Under the pieces are notes generated by a model. That model was not told the DNA's origin and searched no databases. It saw only the letters and a program-made list of their open reading frames with translations. Positions 1 to 11,350 of a DNA stretch of 64,000 bases are shown one piece after another (the first letter of the stretch is position 1; each line of letters starts with the position of its first letter). Source of the DNA: Vanrija pseudolonga (Eukaryota; Basidiomycota; Tremellomycetes; Trichosporonales; Trichosporonaceae); the NCBI RefSeq assembly GCF_020906515.1, contig NC_085850.1, forward strand, positions 4,340,001 to 4,404,000. The letters are read 5' to 3'. Made by a program: the position numbers and the translations under genes.

Positions 1-419
1 CACAGACGGAGAAGAGGCTGAGTGCAGCGTTACGGATGTAATGAGTGCAGCTGACTCCTGACCATGACTGACTACAGGCCGAGCCCCGAGGTGTGGGCAC
101 GGCTGGCTGGGCGGCGACAGGCGCGAGGTGCCCTGGGGCTCAACTGGGCCTTGGCGTAGGGCCTGGATCAAGCGTTGCCCTCTCGCCCACCATCACAGTC
201 TTTGATCGAGCCGCCCGTGCGCTCGATAGTGGTTGAGTGTCCTCCACTCGGCGTCAATGTTCACAGCCTCCGGCAGTAGCCGCAGCAACAACGTCAGTCC
301 AGACAAAGGCCCCGCAGCCGGCCCGCAGCCGCAGCCGCGCCAAGCAGAAGTCGATCGAGTGCATGATACTAGGCGTAAGGCGCGCGTGAATAGCGGTGCG
401 AATGTCATAACTGCGGCAC
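1..419. other. Intergenic, nothing recognised
   Basis: No convincing gene. It lies beyond the stop codon of the minus-strand gene ending at 420. Open frames here are short and look like GC-rich chance. Confidence 0.5.
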
Positions 420-1158
420 TTAGAGCACGGCAAGAACGCCGGCGAGGACGGCGGCGGAGAGGACTGCGCCGGGGGCGGCGAGCGCGCCCGCCGAGCTGGG
501 CTTGTTGCTGGCGCTGGGGCTCGCCGCGGCGCCCGACGCGCCCGACGCTCCCGAGGCGCTGCCCGAGGCGGCCGTCGTGGGTGCGGCGCTCGAGCTAGGC
601 AGGGGCGTGGACGAGACGCCAGGAGGGAGGGGGACAGCGGTGGGCGCGACGACCTGGCCAGTGAAGGTCGCGGGGAAGCCGCCGTCAATGCACTGCTGGG
701 CGAGGTACTGCTGCGCGAGGTTGAGCAGGTCGATGGTGGTGGTCGTCACGCCGAGGGGCGGGCCGTCGATGAGCGTGCAGTTGATGCAGCTCTGGAGCTC
801 GAGGAGGACGGTGCCCTGGGGAAGGTGTTAGTGGTGCTCGGGGAAGGTGAGACTGCGTGACGCCAGCCGGGGCCGAGCGGCACTCGCCCTCGCCTTCGGC
901 GCCGCGCTGCGCTGCGCGCCGCGCCACTCACGTTGCAAGCCTGGGCACACTCTGGCGCCTGGTTGTTAGTGGGGCAGTTCTCAAAGATGCCCTTGTAGGT
1001 CGTGCACGGCGTGTTGCACGAGGCGGGGATGGCGCCAATCGCCTGGAGGAGGGGCGAGGACGAGTTCTGCGCGGCGGCGACTGGGGTGTCAGCTGGGGGC
1101 TGCGTGCACGCGACGTACCAGACACAGCGGTGAGGGCGAGGAGCGACTTGACGAGCAT
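420..1158 (-). CDS. Secreted Cys-rich GPI-anchor-type protein
   Basis: A predicted 194-residue secreted protein, probably attached to the cell surface. The start at 1158 gives a hydrophobic signal peptide (MLVKSLLALTAVS). Two introns are inferred: 816-931, and 1081-1118, which ends in CTGACACCCCAG. The mature part carries about eight cysteines in CNTPC, CAQAC and CINC type pairs. A Ser/Pro/Thr/Ala-rich linker follows, then a hydrophobic C-terminus without charged residues after it, typical of a GPI-attachment signal. The Cys spacing differs from that of the five-gene cluster at 43-52.6 kb, so it is probably another family. No enzymatic motif is visible; the function is unknown. Confidence 0.8.
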
Positions 1159-2825
1159 CGTGTGGGGGTGTGGGGGTGGAAGAGAGTGTAATGTCAAGAG
1201 TGCTGATCGTTGCTGCGGCCGTTGTTGACTGACATTTCTTGGCAGGTGCTGCGCGCGGTGCTGCCGCTGCCGCTGCCAGTGACGCCGGCGGGGGATCGCC
1301 GTTTCCTGCCCCTCCCTCCTCTATGGTGGATTCCGAGAAACGGGTACATTAGCTCGGTTTTTCCTCTCTGCTCAAGCGAGCATGCATCGACGCTGCGTGC
1401 TCTGCGTGCTCTCCTCTTCGGCTGTTGGTCTTGATTGCATGCATACCTGACCCCCCTCCTGTTTCGACAAAAGAGGAAACGAGGTGGTCTCGGGACCGTA
1501 CGTGTGCCTAGCTGTGCGACTACTGTGTTGCGCGCCTAACTGAACAAGGGAGGCGCGCAAAAGAAACCCCCAGGGACCAAAAATGCAGGCTTTTTGCATC
1601 CACGCGGATTTGAAACTGGGCATGTCCCATGCCTGAACTGTTATGGCGCCTTGTGTGGAGGTGCCGCCAAGCTCGCATTTGTTGCCGATAGAGTATCGCA
1701 CATTAGGATTCATTTCCTAATACAAACCTGGGTGGCCATTACTGCGGTGCCAGGACCTACAAGGTCATGGGCTTTAGGGGTAAAGGGGCGATAATGATAA
1801 TTCCTAAACACAAATGGAATCCTATCGAGGTGGGGGTAGCACGCTCGAGACATGATAACCCTGGCTGGAGCATGGGGGAGGAAAAAAGGGGTGTCCGTGT
1901 CCACATTGCATCAAACAAGTGCGAGCTGGCCAAGGGCAAATAGCCCACCACAGTTTTTGGTGGAATCACACTTATTATCAGTCTGACGGATGAGCTCGAT
2001 GAACGCCGACTCCGCCCGCCGTAGCGGCGACTCCGTCTGCCCGGTAAACCGCACGAGCTGACACGGCCCGGATATCAGCAACGCCGAGAGAGATCCAGCA
2101 TGCGTGGGCGTCGCGTATGTGATGGTGTCGCGCAGAGTAAGTCCCTCATCCAGCTGCGTGTGTGGCCACGGTCCCCACGCCAACTGCCACAAGCAGGTGA
2201 TCGCGCCGCTCGTTTCCCGACCAGTCGGTGTTGACTCACCCCAGCCCAACCTTGCACTCAACCCATTGACAACCTAACACTGCTGACACACCGCCGCGGA
2301 TGCGCTGCGCACCTAGCCGCCCAATATGTCCACAGCGACAAACGTGGCGGCTGCGACCAACAGGTCGGGTACCTTGCCACCACCCGGGCCGACCAATCTC
2401 GGCGAGTCGGCGGCAGCACGACCGACAAGGCGTCACCTTGCCCGCCGACCGCCGGCATCTCGGCCATGCTTCTCCCCCACCGCACGCATCACGAATGAAT
2501 GAACGGCGTCGCCGTGCGCAGCTACAATACAGGCACAGCGCGCCAAGGACCCCGTTGGCGCGGAATAGTGCTGCCCAGCCCACGCTACGGAATATCAACG
2601 CCGAGCGCGCGTACCCGCCTGTGCCGAATCGATAAGCACGTCAGCGAGCGCCTCTGCCGACCGCTTAGCCGAAGGTGTCGACCAACATGCTTGCCCACAA
2701 CTGGCAGCTCGGCGTGGCGGCGGGCGGCACTGACCTATCCGGTCCTCGTCTTCGATCGACCCCAGCCGCCATATATCACCCCGCTCGCAGCCCCACCGGG
2801 CCCCATACCCTGCGCGCATCTCAAC
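1159..2825. other. Intergenic, 1.67 kb
   Basis: It separates the divergent genes at 1158 (minus) and 2826 (plus) and must hold both promoters. The only stretch that reads protein-like is a minus-strand frame at about 1911-2261 (116 codons, no intron signals, no recognised domain). I treat it as a possible gene remnant or chance frame. Confidence 0.5.
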
Positions 2826-4474
2826 ATGACAGACGACACTATCGAACCCACTGCGCAGGAGCACAAGCCGCTCTCGTGGCTCCGCCTCCGGTCGCCAGTC
2901 GTCCAGAACCTCATCTGCTCGTGCGTCCTCGCCATGACGCCGGGCATCCTCCTCGCCCTCACGGCCATGGGCGCTGGAGGGGGCAAGCCGAACACTGTAA
3001 GCTTCTTTAACCAAACGAATGTCATCCTGTACAGCGTGTTCACCGGTGAGTAAAACGGTCAGCGTAAGACGAGGACGACGACGAGGAGAGCTGACAACCC
3101 GCCACAGTCTCGTCCATCCTCGCCGGCTCGGCAATCAACATGTTCGGCCCGCGCTACTGCCTCGCGTTCGGATCGACAGGCTACGCGCTGTACGTCGGCG
3201 GGCTGTGGTACTTCTCCAACACGGGCCGGGAGCCGTTCCCGCTCTTCACGGCCGCGTACCTGGGTGTGACTGCCGGTTTTTTGTGGGACGCGTCGGGGTA
3301 CACGTCGCAGGCGTACGCGCCGGAGCGGCGCAAGGCGCTCTTCATCGCGCAGCAGTGGAGCATCATCTGTATCGGCTCGGCGGTCGGCAGCGCGATCGGC
3401 CTCAGCGCCAACTACAACAAGACGAAGGCGACCGGCGTCGGGCCGGCCGTATATGGCGCATTCATTGGCATCCACCTCCTCGCTGGGATCATCGCGCTGT
3501 GCTTCATCGTCGACCCGCGCACCGTGCGCCGCAACGACGGGACGTACCTCGCTGTCTTTCCCCATGCGAGCTTGCGCGACGAGCTTAGAGGCATGTGGGA
3601 GACGCTGCATAACCCCCGCGTCATGATGTTCATGTTTGCGGCGTTTGCGCTCGACTTGTGGCTCCCGATCCTCGGCAGCTGGAACTCGTTTACCTTCAGC
3701 CTGCGTGCTCGCACCCTCAACTCTATGGTGTTTTACCTCATCCAGAGTGAGTGGGCGTGAGCTGCTTCGTAGTTTCGGCTGGCTTACGCTCCAGTCCCCT
3801 CCGCATTCTTCTGCAACTGGCTCGTGTCAACAGACCTCGTCCCCTCGCGCCGCAAGCGCATCGCATACGCCCTCACCTGGGCGACAGTCATCAACGTCGC
3901 CGCTTGGGCAGCCTGGATCCAGTACCTCGCCAAGCACAACCTCGACCGGCACAAGCCAGGCCCCGCGCTCGACTGGACAATGGGGCGGGCGTGGGCCGAG
4001 CCATTCGGCGTAAGTCGCGCTACTTCCCGCCTGCCACACTCGCCTTTTGCTAACCCATGTCAGATCTACCTCGTGATGGGCATCATGGCCCCCGTGCTCC
4101 GCAACTTTTGTCTCTACATGTGCTCGATCGCGTCCAATGACCCGACAAAGCAGGCGCGCTACAATGCAGTCCTGCACAGCATGCCGCAGGCGGGCATCTG
4201 CGTGGCCTTCGGCGTGGACAGCACCAAGATCCGGTACTTGTACGAGGCGGCCGCGTGGTTCGGCGTCACGATCGCGTCTCTCGTTGTCGCTGCCATCGGG
4301 GTCGCGCTATACGCTACCGAGACGCTGTATGGTGCTGCCGGCGAGGAGAACGTCATTGTGCCCACTGTTGAGGCGAAGACTCTCGGAATTGACACGCACG
4401 GCGAGATGGTCACTATCGAGGCTAAGGACGGCGCGCACGTGGCTGTGCAGGGTGTCGATGAGAAGAAGGTGTAA
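2826..4474 (+). CDS. UNC93-like MFS membrane protein
   Basis: A polytopic membrane protein of about 494 residues resembling the fungal UNC93-like branch of the major facilitator superfamily. Three introns are inferred: 3046-3107, 3747-3794 and 4010-4063, each GT-AG with a CTRAC-type branch site. The N-terminus is short and hydrophilic. Paired hydrophobic segments follow, with features usual in this group: NQTNVILYSVFTG before the second helix, GPRYCLAFGSTGYALYVGG in the next, and WDASGYTSQAYAPERRKA in the central loop. The C-terminal tail of about 60 residues is acidic and cytosolic-looking. The substrate is not evident; family members have been described as ion-channel regulators or orphan transporters. 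It is convergent with the permease that ends at 4646. Confidence 0.85.
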
Positions 4475-4645
4475 GAGAGAGGGAGATTATGGGAGTGGGG
4501 CTGGGGAGGACGAGGGAGAGGTAGCCAAAGGTTGTAGAATCAATGCAAGATGTGACGGCGTCGAGAATCAATACCATGTCTGACCCCCTCCCCGTGGTTC
4601 CCGGTGTAGAAATTATATCCATGAAAGAGTAAAGTAGTGTACAGA

Positions 4646-6792
4646 CTAGTCCCAGAGCCACGAGATGATCTTGATCCATCCCTTGGATTGGTTGTCGGGC
4701 TCCTCGGGATTGCGCTCAATCTCGCGGAGGATGCTCTCTAGGGGAATGTCCTCGAGACGGACCCACTTGGTGCGCTTGACAAGCTTCCAGATGGTGTAGG
4801 CGGCAGCGACGAGTCCAATGTCAAGGTACGAGGTGATGAAACCGGCCGCGGACCAGTTGCCCTTGGTGAAGACGCGGAAGCCGTTGGTGAGGAGGAGGAG
4901 GATGGTGAAGAAGAGGCCAACGGCGGACGCGTAGGCTGGGAGAGTCAGTGGGGTACAATGAAAGCCACTGCTCGCGACTCACGAGTCCAGGCGTTGTGCC
5001 ACGGCAGGCGCTTGGGGCTGATGCCCTGCTTGCGGAGGGCGGCGTGGAGACGCAGGTGGTTGAAGAGGATGGCCGACCACGAGATAAGCACACCGCAACC
5101 GACGAGGTTGATGAACCAGTAGAAGACGGTGAGGGCGCCCGACGAGAGCGACATGAAGGCGAGGAACGAGAAGAGGATGAACGTCGAGACGGCGACGTAC
5201 GGGACACCCCAGGACGTAGTGCGGAGGAAGATGCGCGGGGCGTGGCGCTTGACGGCGAGACCGTAAAGCACACGGGATCCGGCAAGGAGCGCCTGGTTCG
5301 AGGCCGACCAGGCCGAGGTGATGACCACGGCGTTGACGATCGAAGGGATGGCCTTGATGCCGGCCGCCGACGCGGCGATGACGAACGGCGAGGTGGCGGC
5401 GGTTCCCGAGTCGTCCTGGATGCGCGGGTCGTCGGACGACACGAGCATGCCGACGATGAGCACGGAGAGGACGTAGAAGATGGTGATACGCGCGAACACA
5501 CGCTTGACGGCCTTGGGGATCGCCTGGCGGGGGTTACGCGTCTCGGCCGCGGCCATGGCGACCGACTCGGCGCCCGAGAACGAGAAGATGGCGTTGATGA
5601 GCACGGCCCAGAAGCCGAGGAAGCGGCCCCACGACCCCTCAGCAATGTAGGGGACAAAGGGGCCAGGGTGCTTCCAGTAACGGAAGCCGACGCGCTCGAC
5701 GCCCTTGATGCCGCCGCACGCCGTGATCAGGCCGAAGATGATGAGGCCGACGATGAGCAGGATCTTGATGATGGCGAAGCCGAACTCGATCTCGCCAAAG
5801 TAGCGCACCTTTGCGAACGCGACCATGGCCGTGATGACGATGAAGACGACGATCCAGATGGAAGCGTTGAGGTCAGGCCTCCAGAACGCGATGAGCACGC
5901 AGATGGCCGAGATCTCCGAGGGGACAGAAAGCCAGTTACCGTAGACAATGTTCCAGCCGAGCGCGAAGCCCAGCGCCGGGTCCGCGAGCAGCTCAGAGTG
6001 ACGCACAAAGGAGCCAGTGACGGGGACCAGGGCGGTCACTTCTCCGAGCGCGAACTGCACCGCGCAGACGATGAGGCCAATGAAAAAGTAGGCGAGGAGC
6101 GAGCCGAGCGGACCGCCGGTCGCGATCGAGCCGCCGAGCGAGAGGAAAAGACCAGTACCGATGGAGCCTGGGGGTGTGAGCGCGTGCGGGTGAGGGTGCC
6201 GTGTGTGGGAAAGAGCGGGTCTTGGACATTGCAGAGCGAGCCCACTGCCAGGCTGTGACGGCGAGGTCGAGCCGCAGCGCTGGAGCAAGTGCTTGCTGCG
6301 GCCCGCCTGCCCTTCACGCTGCAGGATGCTTTGTCATGGGCTTTTCGTCGTTGAGTAGAGGAATGGGCAGTTTCGGCTTGCCGCAGCCAGTGCCCAGTGG
6401 GCAGCTGGCCACGAGGACAAGCATTGCTTATCTCTTCCTTGTGCGGGCAACGAATGCCTCGGCGGCACGATTGTCGAGTGCGTGATCGCTCATCATGGCG
6501 CCACCACCATGTGGATCATCGCGGTGTGTGCGCGACAACCACAACCATAACCACCACCGCCACGTCTTTACTCACCAGCAAGGGCAATCATGGACAGGTG
6601 GCGCTGGCTGAGCCCCTTCTGGAGATCGCGCTTCTCGTTGGCGCTGTAGTCGCTCGCCGAGTCGACAGTGTAGTTGCCCTCGTCGGCGGGCTCCTTCTTG
6701 TCGCTGTTGCTGCCGCCAGCGGCGCGCTCGGCGTCCACCCCGCCGGGGTGGTAGTATTCGTCGCTACGTTGGCTCTTTTCGTATTCTGCCAT
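4646..6792 (-). CDS. Amino-acid permease (YAT family of APC superfamily)
   Basis: A plasma-membrane amino-acid/proton symporter of about 563 residues. The start at 6792 opens a charged N-terminal tail of about 60 residues rich in Ser, Asp, Glu and Lys. Next comes the first-helix signature (LSMIALAGSIGTGLFLSLGG) and about 12 membrane segments. EVTALVP, the FSFSGAESVAMAAAETRNPRQAIPKA loop and SASNQALLAGSRVLYGLA are diagnostic of fungal general amino-acid permeases. Two introns are inferred: 6168-6575 (408 nt, long for this window, just before the GSIGTG motif) and 4936-4982 (47 nt). The 5' leader carries a (GCT)n repeat. Substrate range cannot be told from sequence. Confidence 0.93.
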
Positions 6793-6847
6793 GGTGGTTG
6801 TCGGTGAAGAGAAAGCAGGGATGGGGGGCAGTGGCTTGTTTTTATCA

Positions 6848-6870
6848 GCTGCTGCTGCTGCTGCTGCTGC
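6848..6870 (+). repeat. (GCT)n microsatellite in permease 5' leader
   Basis: Almost eight uninterrupted GCT units, 56 bases or more upstream of the permease start. On the transcript strand they read as (AGC)n. Confidence 0.9.
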
Positions 6871-7997
6871 AAGCACGCAAGGTGAGCTGACTTGCTTAGG
6901 CCAGGCACTTCGCCGCAGGTGGTGGGCTGGAGAGACATTCCTGCACCCTCTGCCTGATTAAAAAATAACAGATGGCGTCATCTCGCTTGGGCCAGGAGGG
7001 CCTGCATGCTGCTGCATGTGGGACGACCGACTGGCAAAAGAGGAACGAAAGCGGGCCGCTGGGCATGTGACAGTTGGCACAGGTGCGGCCTTTGAGCGCG
7101 CGCGGCATCCCCCAGGAGGAGGCCTGTCTCGAGCGTGATCCCTGGGCAACCTATCCGCGCTTCTCGGCGCTGGCGCGACAGCGGCGACCAAAAGGTGACT
7201 GTGACTGATACAAACCTGGGTTCAGGCAGACCTCGACCAGACGGACCCTCGCGCTACGAGCTCACTGCCTCGGCTCGCCGCCCAATTCGGTGTGCCGCCG
7301 CCGTGCATTTGAGAGGTCTCAGGAGGACGGCAGAGGGCAGGCTGCGCGCGGACAGGTTTGAGACAGAACGGTTTGCAATCTCATGATCTGCCAAATAGCT
7401 AGCTAGCTGGGTGACTGCGCTGCGCCGCGACCTCGGACGAGCACGCTAGTCGAGCCAGGACAAGCATAGCCTGTGCCTAGACTGCACGTCTTCCGGCACG
7501 CAAAAAGCAGCAGTAAGAGCCCTACTCACACGACGTGACGGTTGCCCAGGAACTGTCGATCAACAATCTCTCCATCACGTACTTCATTCACTCTTGCGTG
7601 CTCGACGACAACAGGGGCTTGGCAGCGACCACCACCAACCTTGTACTCGCTTACAGAAACGCCACTGCTCACTCACTCACTCACCATGGCACACAGGTCG
7701 GCAAATTTGGCGCCGACGCCGACGTCGTCCAGGTGGCCAGGGTCGCCGCTGCTTGGCCCTCCCTCGGCCGTCAGCCGAGCGAGACGAGACCGAAGAGCGA
7801 GCACGACATTTGGTGTGAGCGAGGAGCCGAGGCAGATGGATCTGCAGGTACAAGAATGGAACGGATTCCAGCACACGACGCATTCGATGTGGCGCGCCGG
7901 GCGCCGGTGCGAGGTACGTGTCTGTCAGCGCTGCGTACTTGCTCAAGCTCAACGGTGCATGTGCTCCGTCGCCGCTACGGCCGCCTGCATGGCCGCG

Positions 7998-8026
7998 GAC
8001 TGACTGGACTGACTGACTGACTGACT
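7998..8026 (+). repeat. GACT tetranucleotide microsatellite
   Basis: Six to seven GACT units with one interruption. They are intergenic and no function is evident. Confidence 0.85.
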
Positions 8027-8539
8027 CACGCGGCCCACTCACGGGCGGATACGTCGCCAAGCTCCACCACGCACCACGCACTATCTTATCAAGTGACGTG
8101 ACCACCGCTCGGTGCCAAGCCACAACGCCGCAGCGCCGCCCCCGCGCAGATCGATCGACGTGCCTCGCGGCTCTCGGCACGCAGCGCGGCACAACTCTGC
8201 AGCGATAGCAGCAGCGTATCATGCGGCGCGAGGTGGACGAGCTCGGAACCGAGATGTGCGTCTCGCCGAGGGTCCGCAGCAGCCGGACGGAACCGACTCG
8301 GCGTCGGAGTCGGCGTTAGCGACCTGTCGCCGACCGGCCGGTCGGCGCCATGGCCGCCTGCCGAGTCTGCAGTAGCAGCTGCTGGTGGTGGTCTGCATGG
8401 CCGCGCGCTCAGCGCTTCTTCTCATGGCTACAGCTGAGCCGCAGCTCGGCGCTTCACATCGTATTCATGGTCCGTGGGCTATTGTCCGACTGTCTGTCAT
8501 CTGGCATCTCCTCCTCACGGCATCCTCATGCGCACTGCC

Positions 8540-9135
8540 CTACGCATCCGCACTCCACTGCTGGTTCTGGTTCCCGTCATAGCAGCGCCAGGTCTGCACG
8601 GCACCGAACGCGCCGTCCTTGTTGTCGAGGCACTGGTCGAGGGAGGTGACGGCGGCGGCGGCGAAACCTGGGGTGTCAGCTCATGACTGTCGCGCGCCGG
8701 CGACCCACTCGTGCCGAGCTGCTGGAACACGCCGTCGTGGAAGCTCCACTCGTACCCGACCACCCAAGACTCGGTGGGGCACACGCCGAGGTGCGCGACG
8801 TTGCCGTCCGCCTGGGTGTAACCACCGCCAGAGGTCGCGCCGGCGACAAGGCAGTAGTTGTACCCCTCCAGCTTGACGCGCGTCGGGCCGTCGTTGAACT
8901 CGAAGCGGATCGGCTGCTGAGAGCACGGGTTGCAGGGTCGACTGGGGCGTGAGTGCTCCGCATGGTGACAGACTCACATGGCAATGTCGACGCTGTCGCC
9001 GTAGTACTGCGACGTGGTCTGGATGCACAGGTCGGTGCGGCCCCCGGGGTGGATGGTGGAAGTGTGGGACGCGCGCTTGAGGGGCGTCGCGGTGGCGAGC
9101 GCGGCGAGGGTGATGATGGCGATGGGAGCGAGCAT
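8540..9135 (-). CDS. Secreted ricin-B-type beta-trefoil lectin, paralog 1
   Basis: A predicted secreted single-domain carbohydrate-binding protein of 172 residues. The signal peptide (MLAPIAIITLAALATATP) follows the start at 9135. Two introns are inferred, 8942-8977 (36 nt) and 8668-8708 (41 nt); both sit at the same protein positions as in the neighbour at 9672-10308. The body has the repeat features of the ricin-B/CBM13 fold: DLCIQT near the start, VKLEGYNYCLVAG in the middle and QCLDN...NQNQQW at the end, the last being the Q-x-W signature. Length fits one beta-trefoil without a catalytic domain, so this is a lectin and not a toxin. The sugar ligand is unknown. A TATA-like element lies at 9208-9212. 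Confidence 0.87.
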
Positions 9136-9671
9136 TGGTGAGGATGTCGTGTGATGTGTGCGTGGTGAGTGTAGGTGAGTGGCGCGCCGCACTCCTCTGC
9201 CTCGTTGTTATATCTCCACGCCGCGTCCCATCTCGCTCCAGCGCGGGCAATGCCATGTCTTCTGACGCCAATTGCCCGAGTCGACGTCGTCGGACGATGC
9301 TTATCATCCCGAGGGTGGGCATGATCAGCTGGGCTTGGCAGTGATCAGCTGTTCGTGGAATGCGGGCGAGGTGCGGCGTGGCTCCAGGTGATCGTACCGG
9401 CGGCCAGCTCGCATTCCACGATTTGCCCGAGAGTCGTCGCTCGGCTTCTTCTGTGTAGAACACAACTGTCGGCTGCTTGGACACCTACATAAGCTGCGAT
9501 GCCGACGTGCGGGCGATCACTGCACCGCCACGAGCGTCACTCGGTGCATCGGCGTCCTCGTGACCAAGGCGTGGTGAGTGTGCGGCCAGCGCGGCGAGTC
9601 AAGAACCGAGACGGCATTCATGCCACGCCTACAGAGCATTGTCCATTCAATGTCCTTGCTCTCATCGCCGC
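9136..9671. other. Promoter region between the two lectin genes
   Basis: About 0.5 kb with a TATA-like element at 9208-9212 for the minus-strand lectin. It includes inverted TGATCA-type motifs around 9324-9350. No gene was seen. Confidence 0.5.
9208..9212 (-). promoter_or_regulatory. TATA-like element of lectin paralog 1
   Basis: GATATAA on the minus strand, about 73 bases upstream of the start codon at 9135. Confidence 0.5.
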
Positions 9672-10308
9672 TCACGCGCCCGCACGGTACTCGTCAGCGA
9701 CCCACTGCTGGTTCATGTTGCCCTCGTAGCAGGTCCACATCTGAATGCCGTAGTTGGCGCCGTCGGTATTATCGAGGCATTGGTTCGGGCGGCCCTTGCC
9801 CGTGTCTATGGTCAATCAGCACTACCCTCGCGCCACGCCCGACCCACTCGTGTTGATCTGCTCCAGGCGCCCGTTGGCAAAGTTCCACTCGAAGCCCGTC
9901 GCATCCGTCCCCTCGGGGGGACAGATACCCAGCCACGCGATCGTCCCGTCCCCGCTGTACGTGTAGTGCCCGTTCTCGACCCCGGCCTGCAGGCAGTAGT
10001 TGTACCCTTCCACCCGAACGCGTGTCTTGCCGTCCGTGAAGATGAAGCGTGGGGGAATGCTGAGCGACTTGGCGCATGGCCCGCTGGCGTGGTGAGTCTG
10101 CGACGTCTGCGACGGTGCACGCTTACATCACCAGCGCCTCACTGCCGCCGTAGTACTTCGACGCCGTCTTGATGCACAAGTCCTGCCTGGCCTTAGGGTG
10201 AATGAGGGCCGTGTACGTGTGCCCCGGAGCGCGTGGGGCGAGGTTGTCGACCGGCGTCGCTGCGACGAGGGAAGCGAGAGTGAGAGCGAGGGCTGTGAAG
10301 AGCATCAT
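9672..10308 (-). CDS. Secreted ricin-B-type beta-trefoil lectin, paralog 2
   Basis: A tandem paralog of the gene at 8540-9135, about 183 residues. The start at 10308 is a double Met; the second Met at 10305 is equally possible. A signal peptide (ending near VAATP) is followed by a presumed processing region. Introns 10084-10126 and 9806-9847 match the paralog in position and phase. Conserved elements include DLCIKTASKYYG, VRVEGYNYCLQAG, the QCLDNTDGANYG block and the final NMNQQW (Q-x-W) motif. It ends with a short extension (VADEYRAGA) beyond the trefoil. Same orientation, shared intron layout and close spacing indicate local duplication. Its ligand is unknown. Confidence 0.87.
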
Positions 10309-10360
10309 GGGGTGGGGACGTCGAGGTGACGTGGGCCGCCTCTGCCGCTGCTCGCCGCCG

Positions 10361-10365
10361 TTATA
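10361..10365 (-). promoter_or_regulatory. TATA-like element of lectin paralog 2
   Basis: CATATAA on the minus strand, about 55 bases upstream of the start at 10308. Confidence 0.5.
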
Positions 10366-10706
10366 TGCTGCGGCGGGCAGCGTTGTCGTCGCACGCGCGC
10401 GGACAAGAAAGTGTCCGTGTTGGAGAGTGACCGGTGCCAAGAGACGGAGCGGCGAAGATAGCTCGCGTGCCTCAGGCCGCTCGTGGCATCTCTCGGCGGT
10501 GAGCGCGGAGCAGCTCGTCTCCGGAGTGAGTCCGCCTCGCACGCCCAGCCGTCGAGCACGCTGGAGCCACGACCTGCCCGATGGCCGCCGTACCGCCGTA
10601 TGCATGCTGAGAGCCGGCGGAGCTGGCCAGTATGCGTCCAAGGCGATGCTGCGAGCGGCGCCGGCATCGTCGGAGTCGGCAACGTCGGCAACCAGCCAGC
10701 CAGCCG

Positions 10707-10714
10707 TGACGTCA
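10707..10714. promoter_or_regulatory. CRE-type palindrome TGACGTCA
   Basis: A perfect TGACGTCA inside the longer palindrome CGTGACGTCACG, about 120 bases upstream of the UBA-protein start. It matches the consensus of ATF/CREB-type bZIP factors. Binding is an inference. Confidence 0.5.
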
Positions 10715-10833
10715 CGCGAGCCAAGCCGCACCGCATGTCAACACCGCCGCCGCCGTCAATGGGCGCTACTTAACCCGCGCCGCGGAACGCCTCCCGCGCT
10801 CTCTCTCTCTCCCTCCCTCACTTCACCCACACA

Positions 10834-11214
10834 ATGTCCCTCGCACGCACCACATCCAGCAGCACGACCCTCACAGCCGTCTCACAGGCCACCACGCTCG
10901 TCCCCGAGCGCGCCGGCGCTGCGCCTGCCGCTCGCAAGGGCATCAAGGCCAAGCTGCGGCAAGCGTTCGGCGGCGTATCCGACGAGGCTGTCGCGACGCT
11001 CGTAGGCGAGGGATTCTCCGAGGCCGACACCCGCGCGGCCCTCAAGACGACCGCGGGCGACGCGGCGTTCGCGCGCCGGATGCTCGTCCACCAGCGCGAC
11101 CATGCCGCTGCGCCGACGCCGAAGACTTGCTTCCTCTGCAGGCCGGGCGGGGACGGAGCTGCGAAGGCCAACACGCGCCAGAGCGAGTTTGGAACCAACA
11201 CTCAGTTCTGGTAG
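10834..11214 (+). CDS. Small UBA-like domain protein
   Basis: A 126-residue, apparently intronless protein. Residues about 45-85 (VATLVGEGFSEADTRAALKTTAGD...A.RML) match the three-helix UBA/CUE pattern with its G-F loop, suggesting ubiquitin binding. The N-terminus is Ser/Thr-rich and the C-terminus contains a CFLC pair but no further metal ligands. Leader DNA is strongly CT-rich, usual for fungal core promoters. It is convergent with the permease that ends at 11351. No catalytic domain is present, so it would act as an adaptor if the UBA call holds. Confidence 0.75.
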   Translation: MSLARTTSSSTTLTAVSQATTLVPERAGAAPAARKGIKAKLRQAFGGVSDEAVATLVGEGFSEADTRAALKTTAGDAAFARRMLVHQRDHAAAPTPKTCFLCRPGGDGAAKANTRQSEFGTNTQFW

Positions 11215-11350
11215 CCAGAGTTGCATCACTGGTTGGTTGGCCTGAAACTTTCTGTATAAGGTGAGTTGGCGCCGAGTTGCCTCCTGTTGCTGACGAAAGC
11301 AGCGCATCCCATTAATGTATTCTAATCCCAATGTATACACTCTTCGCACC

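Larger units (their letters stand above)
6793..8539. other. Intergenic, 1.75 kb, low-complexity repeats
   Basis: Upstream of the permease and downstream of the lectin gene. It contains a (GCT)n run at 6848-6870, a TAGC tetramer run near 7396-7410 and a GACT run at 7998-8026. Several long open frames overlap on both strands, but none carries a recognisable domain or splice structure. Confidence 0.5.
10309..10833. other. Divergent promoter region
   Basis: It lies between lectin paralog 2 (minus) and the UBA gene (plus). It holds a TATA-like element at 10361-10365 for the lectin, a perfect CRE palindrome at 10707-10714, and a CT-rich tract just before the plus-strand start codon. Confidence 0.55.

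Noticed and set aside
4948-6258. A 436-codon plus-strand frame opposite the amino-acid permease
   Set aside because: It is made almost wholly of Arg, Asp, Glu and Gly, the usual antisense shadow of a membrane-protein gene with strong codon bias.
7535-8222. Long overlapping open frames on both strands in the 6.8-8.5 kb gap
   Set aside because: They overlap each other, contain simple repeats and have no recognisable motif. GC-rich DNA gives such frames by chance.
8540-10308. The two ricin-B-type proteins as toxins
   Set aside because: Only the lectin fold is present. There is no catalytic chain or pore-forming domain.
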